Shown: piece by piece, positions 1-4,110 of the stretch
How positions within the stretch are numbered: position 1 is the first letter of the stretch
How the letters are laid out: each line of letters starts with the position of its first letter
Assembly (NCBI GenBank): GCA_038065015.1
Contig: JBBTRU010000064.1
Location: 1 to 5,093 of the forward strand
From: CAIPSZ01 sp038065015
GTDB taxonomy: Bacteria; Patescibacteriota; Patescibacteriia; PEXW01
DNA length: 5,093 nucleotides
Direction: 5' to 3'
Made by a program: the position numbers and the translations under genes
Notes under the pieces: generated by a model
Database searches by the model: none
What the model saw: the letters and a program-made list of their open reading frames with translations, nothing else
What the model was told of the DNA's origin: nothing

Positions 1-26
1 GCCGAGCTCGCGAGGCTGGCGGGGGG

Positions 27-81
27 ATCTCGCATTTGGAAATTCGAGATTCCTCACCCTCGATGAGCTCGGGTTCGGAAT
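27..81. repeat. Two adjoining imperfect palindromes upstream of ppsA
   Basis: Two inverted repeats lie back to back. In the first (27-50), ATCTCG pairs with CGAGAT and an inner ATTT pairs with AAAT. In the second (49-81), ATTCC pairs with GGAAT and ACCC with GGGT around a GAGCTC core. The second has the look of a widespread class of bacterial intergenic palindromes that end in GGAATGACA; that resemblance is from memory. There is no T-run, so neither is a convincing terminator. The flank 1-14 also holds short palindromes (CGAGCTCG, CTCGCGAG). Only one copy is visible here, so calling it a dispersed repeat is an inference. Confidence 0.45.
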
Positions 82-90
82 GACAAGGGG

Positions 91-112
91 AAATGGACAA
101 ACGTCCATTTTT
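91..112 (+). terminator. Perfect 8-bp inverted repeat with T-run; terminator or operator
   Basis: AAATGGAC (91-98) and GTCCATTT (103-110) form a perfect 8-bp stem with an AAAC loop, followed by a run of five T (108-112). As RNA it could terminate a + strand gene ending before the window. It also covers the -35 box of the ppsA promoter (94-99), so as DNA it could be a regulator's operator. The sequence cannot separate the two readings. Confidence 0.4.
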
Positions 113-122
113 ATGCTACAAT
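94..122 (+). promoter_or_regulatory. Sigma-70-type promoter for ppsA
   Basis: TGGACA (94-99) is followed by a 17-bp spacer and TACAAT (117-122), with TGC directly before the -10 making it an extended -10. Predicted transcription start is near 129, about 30 nt upstream of the preferred ppsA start at 159. Its position excludes the upstream in-frame ATG at 93 as the natural start. Confidence 0.75.
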
Positions 123-158
123 AATTTCACCTTGTCACGTTTCTTAAACATACACCCT

Positions 159-2594
159 ATGCCCAAGCGCATGCCGACCGCCGCCGAAAAGCGAAAGCGT
201 TTTATTTTGTGGTTTGATGAGATTGGCATTGCCGATGTACCGCTCGTTGGCGGCAAGAACGCCTCGCTGGGCGAAATGTACCGGGAGCTCACCAGCAAGG
301 GTGTAAAAATTCCCAATGGTTTTGCCATTACCGCGTATGCCTACCAGTACCTGCTGACCAAAGCGAAGATTAAGGACGACATTAAGCGAATTTTGAAAGA
401 CCTGGATGTGAATAACTTGAAAAATTTGTACGACCACGGCCGCCGCGTGCGTGAGGTCATTAGCCATGCCGAGTTCCCACCCGAGCTACGCGAAGAAATT
501 GTTACGGCCTACCGCCGCCTCTCCAAGGAGAACGGGGTAAAGCACGTGGATACGGCGGTGCGTTCCAGCGCCACGGCCGAAGACCTTGCTGACGCTTCAT
601 TTGCCGGCCAGCAAGAAACATTCCTTAACGTCCACGGTGAAGATTCGCTCATCCAATCCTGCCGCATGTGCTTTGCGTCGCTGTTTACCAATCGGGCCAT
701 AAGCTACCGGCACGAGAAGAAGTTCGACGATTTCAAAGTGTCACTCTCCATTGGCGTGCAGAAGATGGTGCGGTCCGATCTGGCGGCTTCGGGCGTCATG
801 TTCTCGATCGATACCGAGTCGGGCTTCAAAGACGCGGTGATGATTAACGCCTCGTATGGCTTGGGCGAGAACGTCGTGCAGGGTGCGGTAACGCCGGATG
901 AGTTCTACGTGCACAAGCCAACCTTGCGCCAAGGCTTTAGACCAATTATCGGCAAGCAAGTGGGCAGCAAAGAAATTAAAATGATCTACGCGCCAGGCGG
1001 GGTAAAGCCGGTGAAAAATGTCCCCGTTTCGCAGCCCGAGCGCCGCAAGTTTGCCATTAGCGAGCCGGAAATTCTGAAGCTCGCCAAGTGGGCAATCATC
1101 ATCGAAGATCATTACTCCAAGAAGGCCGGCCACTTTAAGCCCATGGACATGGAGTGGGCCAAAGATGGCGAGACCGGTCAGCTCTTTATTGTGCAGGCGC
1201 GGCCCGAAACCGTCACCAGCCGGCGCAACCCGAACGTGCTCGAAGCGTACGTGCTGGGTAAGAAGGGCAGGGTGCTCACGCAGGGCGGGAGTATTGGCGC
1301 CAAAATTGCCGCGGGCCAAGTGCACGTTATACAAGACGTAAAAGACATTAGCAAGTTTAAAGCCGGGGAAGTGCTGGTAACGGAAATGACCGACCCCGAC
1401 TGGGAGCCGATTATGAAAAAGGCGGCGGCAATTGTTACCAACTCTGGCGGCCGCACCTGCCACGCCGCCATTATCTCCCGCGAGCTGGGCGTGCCCTGCG
1501 TGGTTGGTACTGGTGATGGCACGGAAAAGCTGAAGAAGGCCGGCATGGTTACGGTATCCTGCGCCGAAGGGGAGAAGGGTTATGTGTACGCCGGGAAAAT
1601 TCCGTTCAGCATTAAGCGCACGGATTTGAAAACGCTGAAACGGCCGAAAACGAAAGTCATGATGAATGTGGGGAATCCGGAAAGTGCATTTGCCGACAGC
1701 TTTATCCCGAACGACGGCGTGGGCCTGGCACGCGAAGAGTTCGTTATCAACGACTACATCAAGGTGCACCCCATGGCCTTGCTGAACTTTAGCAAGGTGA
1801 AGAACCCAATGGTGCGCAAGCAAATTGAAGACCTGACCTTTGGCTACTCGAGCAAGCCCCAGTACTTCATTGATAAGCTCGCCGAAGGTGTGGGCCGGAT
1901 TGCGGCCGCGTTCTACCCTAAGGATGTCATCATCCGCCTCTCGGACTTCAAGACCAACGAGTACGCCAACCTCGTGGGCGGCAAAGACTTTGAACCCATT
2001 GAGGGTAACCCCATGATCGGGTGGCGCGGCGCGTCCCGCTACTACGACCCCAAGTACGAACCGGCCTTCAAGCTGGAGTGTTTGGCGCTCCGCAAGGTAC
2101 GCGACGTCATGGGCCTTAAGAATTTGAAAGTGATGGTGCCGTTCTGCCGCACCGTGGACGAAGGTAAGAAGGTCATTGCCACCATGAAGAAGTACGGCTT
2201 GGTGCAGCACAAAGACGGTTTGGAGGTATACGTGATGTGCGAGATTCCCAACAACGTCATTTTGGTAAAAGAGTTTAGTAAGATCTTCGATGGCTTCAGC
2301 ATTGGGTCCAACGACCTCACGCAGCTCACGCTTGGCGTGGATCGCGATTCGGCTTTGGTGGCGCACGTGTACGACGAGCGCAACGCGGGCGTCAAAGAGC
2401 TCATCCGCACCGTTATCCGCGGGGCCAAGCAGTACAAGCGAAAGATCGGCATTTGCGGCCAAGCGCCATCTGACTTCCCAGACTTTGCCCAGTTCCTGGC
2501 CAAGGAGGGGATTGATAGTATCTCCCTCAACCCGGACACGGTTATCAAAACGACTATTGCCATTGGGCAAGCTGAAAAGAAGGCGAGGAAGTAG
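159..2594 (+). CDS. ppsA: Phosphoenolpyruvate synthase (pyruvate, water dikinase)
   Basis: Cytoplasmic enzyme converting pyruvate, ATP and water to PEP, AMP and phosphate; in organisms with reduced glycolysis it may also serve pyruvate formation. From this start the protein has 811 residues (E. coli PpsA has 792). Visible in order: the N-terminal ATP-grasp-like domain, with VGGKNASLGE near residues 30-39 and AVRSSATAEDL with Arg135; the mobile phosphohistidine domain with GGRTCHAAI, whose His435 should be the phosphorylated residue; and the C-terminal pyruvate/PEP-binding barrel, with GWRG, GSNDLTQ around 716-722 and GICGQ, whose Cys766 matches the family's catalytic cysteine. All domains are intact. 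The frame is open back to ATG 93, but a strong promoter lies inside that extension, so I choose ATG 159; ATG 171 is equally possible because neither has a Shine-Dalgarno. It is followed by a terminator and is probably monocistronic. Function is near certain; the start is not. Confidence 0.95.
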   Translation: MPKRMPTAAEKRKRFILWFDEIGIADVPLVGGKNASLGEMYRELTSKGVKIPNGFAITAYAYQYLLTKAKIKDDIKRILKDLDVNNLKNLYDHGRRVREVISHAEFPPELREEIVTAYRRLSKENGVKHVDTAVRSSATAEDLADASFAGQQETFLNVHGEDSLIQSCRMCFASLFTNRAISYRHEKKFDDFKVSLSIGVQKMVRSDLAASGVMFSIDTESGFKDAVMINASYGLGENVVQGAVTPDEFYVHKPTLRQGFRPIIGKQVGSKEIKMIYAPGGVKPVKNVPVSQPERRKFAISEPEILKLAKWAIIIEDHYSKKAGHFKPMDMEWAKDGETGQLFIVQARPETVTSRRNPNVLEAYVLGKKGRVLTQGGSIGAKIAAGQVHVIQDVKDISKFKAGEVLVTEMTDPDWEPIMKKAAAIVTNSGGRTCHAAIISRELGVPCVVGTGDGTEKLKKAGMVTVSCAEGEKGYVYAGKIPFSIKRTDLKTLKRPKTKVMMNVGNPESAFADSFIPNDGVGLAREEFVINDYIKVHPMALLNFSKVKNPMVRKQIEDLTFGYSSKPQYFIDKLAEGVGRIAAAFYPKDVIIRLSDFKTNEYANLVGGKDFEPIEGNPMIGWRGASRYYDPKYEPAFKLECLALRKVRDVMGLKNLKVMVPFCRTVDEGKKVIATMKKYGLVQHKDGLEVYVMCEIPNNVILVKEFSKIFDGFSIGSNDLTQLTLGVDRDSALVAHVYDERNAGVKELIRTVIRGAKQYKRKIGICGQAPSDFPDFAQFLAKEGIDSISLNPDTVIKTTIAIGQAEKKARK

Positions 2595-2610
2595 TAATCA
2601 AGTATGAAAG

Positions 2611-2638
2611 AGAAAACCGTCCATAGAGGCGGTTTTCT
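2611..2638 (+). terminator. Rho-independent terminator of ppsA
   Basis: AGAAAACCG (2611-2619) pairs perfectly with CGGTTTTCT (2630-2638), and an inner CC/GG extends the stem across a bulged T. The T-rich right arm supplies the U-tract for the + transcript; the A-rich left arm would let it act weakly on the - strand too. It starts 17 nt after the ppsA stop. Confidence 0.75.
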
Positions 2639-2666
2639 TGACTTTCACTATAGTAGATGTAAGGTT
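2638..2666 (+). promoter_or_regulatory. Weak candidate promoter for the 90-residue gene
   Basis: TTGACT (2638-2643) is followed after 17 bp by AAGGTT, preceded by TGT as a possible extended -10. The -35 is good but the -10 is poor. It sits directly after the ppsA terminator, where a promoter for the next gene is expected. Predicted start is near 2673, leaving about 24 nt of leader. Confidence 0.35.
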
Positions 2667-2686
2667 GTTCAAGAATACAAACAATT

Positions 2687-2691
2687 GGAGG
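2687..2691 (+). promoter_or_regulatory. Shine-Dalgarno GGAGG
   Basis: GGAGG ends 5 nt before ATG 2697. It decides the start of the downstream gene at 2697 and rules out the longer open frame from 2604, which would translate the ppsA terminator. Confidence 0.8.
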
Positions 2692-2696
2692 ATTTC

Positions 2697-2969
2697 ATGA
2701 CCCCAGAAAAGATCCTTGAAGTGGTTACCGGGTACGAAAAAATCCTTGCAGCATTGCCCAAGCAACAACTTGCGCGATATGATGCCTATCCCACTTCGAA
2801 TGAACTCCTGTGCCATTTGCACTGGATGTGCGGAGAGATGCGCGTACTGGTGGAGCAAGGGAGAATAGAAAAAGCCTTTCGTTGGTTAGGTTTTATCCAA
2901 GGCGTGCTTGCCGCAAAAGAGTTGCGTACCATTGACCAGCTCCGTGAAGATAGCCGTCCTACACAGTAG
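2697..2969 (+). CDS. Conserved-looking 90-residue protein of unknown function
   Basis: A soluble, probably mostly helical 90-residue protein with no signal peptide or membrane segment. Its distinctive stretch is residues 38-73: HLHWM, an acidic/hydrophobic helix (EMRVLVEQG), then KAFRWLGFIQGVL. I associate the pattern HCHWM...KAFRWLGFIQG with small hypothetical proteins common in candidate-phyla bacterial genomes; this is recollection and no function is known to me. The two nearby histidines and the cysteines (C37, C44) might bind a metal, but that is speculation. The start is fixed by GGAGG 5 nt upstream. The last codons and the TAG stop are encoded by the left arm, loop and right arm of the following terminator, so the C-terminal sequence (about SRPTQ) may be constrained by RNA structure. 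It lies between ppsA and the convergent tRNA-Ser, only 12 nt from the tRNA end. Confidence 0.8.
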   Translation: MTPEKILEVVTGYEKILAALPKQQLARYDAYPTSNELLCHLHWMCGEMRVLVEQGRIEKAFRWLGFIQGVLAAKELRTIDQLREDSRPTQ

Positions 2970-2980
2970 GACGGTTTTTT
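2954..2980 (+). terminator. Strong rho-independent terminator overlapping the stop codon
   Basis: CCGTCCTAC (2954-2962) pairs perfectly with GTAGGACGG (2966-2974) around an ACA triloop, followed by six T (2975-2980). The TAG stop of the 90-residue gene (2967-2969) is inside the right arm. On the - strand there is no T-run after the hairpin, so it should not terminate tRNA-Ser transcription efficiently. Confidence 0.92.
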
Positions 2981-2981
2981 C

Positions 2982-3069
2982 TGGCGGAGAGGCAGGGATT
3001 CGAACCCTGGATACCTTTCGGTATACTCGCTTTCCAAGCGAGCGCACTAGGCCACTATGCGACCTCTCC
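2982..3069 (-). tRNA. tRNA-Ser (anticodon GGA), CCA encoded
   Basis: An 88-nt class II tRNA on the - strand. Acceptor arms are GGAGAGG and CCTCTCC, followed by discriminator G and an encoded CCA (2984-2982). The D stem is GCAT/GTGC. The anticodon arm is CTCGC-TTGGAAA-GCGAG, with anticodon GGA at 3035-3033 reading UCC and UCU. A long variable arm (ATACC/GGTAT around GAAA) is typical of serine tRNAs. The T arm is CAGGG-TTCGAAT-CCCTG. All stems pair, so the gene is intact. The GIY-YIG gene ends 5 nt upstream, and the 5' half (3035-3070) is duplicated at 3379-3414. No obvious strong promoter sits immediately upstream: it may be co-transcribed with the GIY-YIG gene or use a weak start inside it. 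Confidence 0.96.
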
Positions 3070-3070
3070 A
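3035..3070. repeat. Direct repeat copy 1: 5' half of intact tRNA-Ser
   Basis: These 36 bp match 3379-3414 with one difference (G3051 versus A3395), at an offset of exactly 344 bp. The repeat spans tRNA nucleotides 1-34 plus one base upstream, and similarity stops sharply at both ends. It is placed like one attachment-site-type repeat of an inserted element. Confidence 0.85.
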
Positions 3071-3074
3071 AATA

Positions 3075-3332
3075 TTATCTCTTACGTATCGTACCATTTA
3101 GTAACGCGCGAAATTGCACACCACCTTTGTACTTCTTTATTTTTCGTTCACTTTTTTGTGCCTCACCTCTGGTTTGGCATTGCTCAGAAAATGTAGTTTT
3201 CCAAGGCACGCCGGATTTTGTTGATCTTACTCGGCCTGCATTATGCTCGGAAATTCTTGCAACGAGATTTTTACAATGGCCAATATAGTAACGTCCAGTC
3301 TTTAGGCTTTGCAATATGTAGACTGTAAACAT
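3075..3332 (-). CDS. Single-domain GIY-YIG nuclease-family protein
   Basis: An 85-residue protein that is essentially one GIY-YIG domain, the fold of UvrC's N-terminal nuclease and of homing endonucleases such as I-TevI. The GIY strand is VYI (4-6) and the YIG strand is YYIG (15-18). Further conserved residues are Arg26 and His30 in LVARISEHN, the segment GRVRSTKSGVPW (33-44) typical of YhbQ/UPF0213-like relatives, and Glu62, the likely metal-binding acid, in SERKIK. There is no separate DNA-binding domain. The cellular role of such stand-alone proteins is largely unknown; DNA cleavage is inferred from the fold. The start matches the usual N-terminus but has no Shine-Dalgarno. It ends 5 nt before tRNA-Ser on the same strand, and a copy of that tRNA's 5' half lies upstream. 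GC is low compared with neighbours, suggesting transfer. Confidence 0.9.
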   Translation of the reverse strand: MFTVYILQSLKTGRYYIGHCKNLVARISEHNAGRVRSTKSGVPWKTTFSEQCQTRGEAQKSERKIKKYKGGVQFRALLNGTIRKR

Positions 3333-3348
3333 AGCATTGTCGGCTTTC

Positions 3349-3378
3349 TGCCGCGAAACGGCATCCCGCTCCGCGGGA
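3349..3378. repeat. Two back-to-back 15-nt hairpins in the GIY-YIG leader
   Basis: TGCCG-CGAAA-CGGCA (3349-3363) is followed without a gap by TCCCGC-TCC-GCGGGA (3364-3378), which ends exactly where the duplicated tRNA half begins. There is no T-run, so these are not ordinary terminators. They could be element-end structures, an RNA feature of the GIY-YIG leader, or a genomic palindromic repeat. Confidence 0.6.
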
Positions 3379-3414
3379 CAAGCGAGCGCACTAGACCACT
3401 ATGCGACCTCTCCA
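3379..3414 (-). pseudogene. Truncated tRNA-Ser: stranded 5' half
   Basis: Direct repeat copy 2. It matches tRNA-Ser nucleotides 1-34 (acceptor 5' strand, D arm, anticodon 5' strand and first anticodon base) plus one flanking base, with a single D-loop difference (T instead of C on the - strand). The tRNA 3' half is absent. A convincing promoter lies just upstream on the - strand, so it is probably still transcribed. It most likely marks the original position of the tRNA 5' end. Confidence 0.8.
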
Positions 3415-3424
3415 GGTGGCAGCC

Positions 3425-3453
3425 AACGTAGCATAGCGAAGTGTATGTGCCAA
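3425..3453 (-). promoter_or_regulatory. Promoter facing the half tRNA-Ser and GIY-YIG gene
   Basis: On the - strand, TTGGCA (3453-3448) is followed by 17 bp and TACGTT (3430-3425), with TGC as an extended -10. The predicted start near 3418 leaves a leader of about 5 nt before tRNA nucleotide 1 at 3413, as expected of a tRNA promoter. It now faces only the half copy, so a transcript would run through the half tRNA, the hairpins and the GIY-YIG ORF into intact tRNA-Ser. Confidence 0.65.
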
Positions 3454-3459
3454 GACAAT

Positions 3460-3468
3460 TGCTATACT
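3460..3468 (+). promoter_or_regulatory. Extended -10 for tag, implying a leaderless mRNA
   Basis: TGC-TATACT forms an extended -10; no good -35 is visible (AGTGTA at 17 bp). The predicted start, about 7 nt downstream, coincides with the A of ATG 3475. There is no Shine-Dalgarno. It lies back to back with the - strand tRNA-type promoter. Confidence 0.6.
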
Positions 3469-3474
3469 GCATCT

Positions 3475-4041
3475 ATGCCCCGTTGCCCCTGGCCCGGCGA
3501 AGACAAGCTCATGCAGCGCTACCACGACCACGAGTGGGGCGTGCCGCTGCACAATGACCGGAAACTGTTTGAGTTTATGGTGCTGGATGCGTTCCAGGCC
3601 GGCTTGAGCTGGCGAACCGTACTGCACAAACGGAAAAATTTTAAAAAAGCATTTGATAACTTTGACCCGGCAAAGATTGCCAAGTACTCACCGGCGAAAA
3701 TCAACTCACTCATGAGCAACGCCGGGATTATTCGCAATCGCCTCAAGATACAGGGCACGGTGAAGAATGCGCAAGTCTTTTTACACTTACAAAAGAAGCA
3801 CAAACTCTTTGATACGTTCATCTGGCAGTTCGTGAATGACAAACCTAAGGTGAATCACTGGAAGACTGCTGGGCAAATCCCGGCGCGGAGCAAAGAGTCG
3901 GATGCCATGAGTGAGGCACTGAAACAAGAAGGTTTTACCTTTGTCGGCTCCACCATCTGCTACGCGTTCATGCAGGCCGCGGGGATGGTGAACGACCACC
4001 TGGCGGGGTGCGAGCGGTGGCGGGCCTGTCAGATCGAGTAA
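3475..4041 (+). CDS. tag: DNA-3-methyladenine glycosylase I
   Basis: Base-excision repair glycosylase that removes 3-methyladenine from alkylated DNA. From ATG 3475 the protein has 188 residues, against 187 for E. coli Tag, and aligns almost without gaps. The zinc ligands are all present at E. coli numbering: Cys4, His17, His175 and Cys179. Also conserved are Tyr16, Trp21 in HEWGVP, QAGLSW with Trp46, DAGIIR-like NAGIIR, and FVGSTICYAFMQAAGMVNDH. One notable change is Asp38 where E. coli has the base-recognising Glu38. An upstream in-frame ATG at 3337 would add 46 residues translated from hairpins and the stranded tRNA half; it is rejected because Cys4 needs the short N-terminus and the -10 is at 3463. 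The Nudix gene follows on the same strand after 69 nt, with its own promoter candidate. Confidence 0.95.
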   Translation: MPRCPWPGEDKLMQRYHDHEWGVPLHNDRKLFEFMVLDAFQAGLSWRTVLHKRKNFKKAFDNFDPAKIAKYSPAKINSLMSNAGIIRNRLKIQGTVKNAQVFLHLQKKHKLFDTFIWQFVNDKPKVNHWKTAGQIPARSKESDAMSEALKQEGFTFVGSTICYAFMQAAGMVNDHLAGCERWRACQIE

Positions 4042-4053
4042 CCCGTCGAACTC

Positions 4054-4082
4054 TTGTCGGATACGCGGCAGGTTGCTAGGGT
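4054..4082 (+). promoter_or_regulatory. Candidate promoter for the Nudix gene
   Basis: TTGTCG (4054-4059) is followed by 17 bp and TAGGGT (4077-4082), preceded by TGC as an extended -10. The -10 core is weak, but spacing and TGC match the other promoters here. Predicted start is near 4089, leaving a 22-nt leader that contains the Shine-Dalgarno. Confidence 0.45.
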
Positions 4083-4098
4083 CAGGGTAGCGCAAAGA

Positions 4099-4104
4099 AA
4101 GGAG
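4099..4104 (+). promoter_or_regulatory. Shine-Dalgarno AAGGAG
   Basis: AAGGAG with a 6-nt spacer supports ATG 4111 as the start of the Nudix gene. Confidence 0.8.
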
Positions 4105-4110
4105 TAAATT

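Larger units (their letters stand above)
3035..3378 (-). mobile_element. Candidate 344-bp GIY-YIG element inserted in tRNA-Ser
   Basis: One repeat unit comprises the replacement tRNA-Ser 5' half (3035-3070), the GIY-YIG gene (3075-3332) and a 46-bp leader ending in two hairpins (3349-3378) that abut the second repeat copy. Removing 344 bp would recreate an uninterrupted tRNA-Ser gene joined to a well-formed promoter at 3425-3453. The ORF is poorer in GC (about 39%) than the surrounding genes. No integrase or transposase is present, so mobility would depend on the GIY-YIG protein or on functions elsewhere. The direct repeat is seen; insertion is inferred. An old tandem duplication followed by decay of one tRNA copy is the main alternative. 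Confidence 0.5.

Noticed and set aside
93..158. N-terminal extension of ppsA from ATG 93
   Set aside because: It contains the whole -35/-10 promoter, starts inside an inverted repeat and has no family counterpart; 159 or 171 is the likely start.
741..2570. Long - strand open frame opposite ppsA
   Set aside because: A shadow of GC-rich ppsA codons; no recognisable domains and no start signals.
2604..2696. Extension of the 90-residue protein from ATG 2604
   Set aside because: It would translate the ppsA terminator; GGAGG at 2687 points to ATG 2697.
2786..3071. Two - strand open frames with SRVRIPASPP and GFESLPLRQ tails
   Set aside because: These are translations of the tRNA-Ser sequence itself, plus antisense of the 90-residue gene.
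2908..3288. Open frame on + across the tRNA, containing GGEAGIRTLD
   Set aside because: This peptide is the well-known artefact of reading antisense through a tRNA gene, here tRNA-Ser; the rest is antisense to GIY-YIG.
3327..3341. TGC-TATGTT on the - strand as a promoter for the GIY-YIG gene
   Set aside because: It overlaps the ATG, so transcripts would start inside the ORF, and no -35 is present.
3035..3414. Group I intron interrupting tRNA-Ser
   Set aside because: The tRNA is intact and contiguous, and the intervening DNA is mostly ORF with no intron core that I can see; an insertion with duplication fits better.
3337..3474. 46-residue N-terminal extension of Tag
   Set aside because: It is translated from hairpins, the stranded tRNA half and the promoter; the family start with Cys4 is at 3475.
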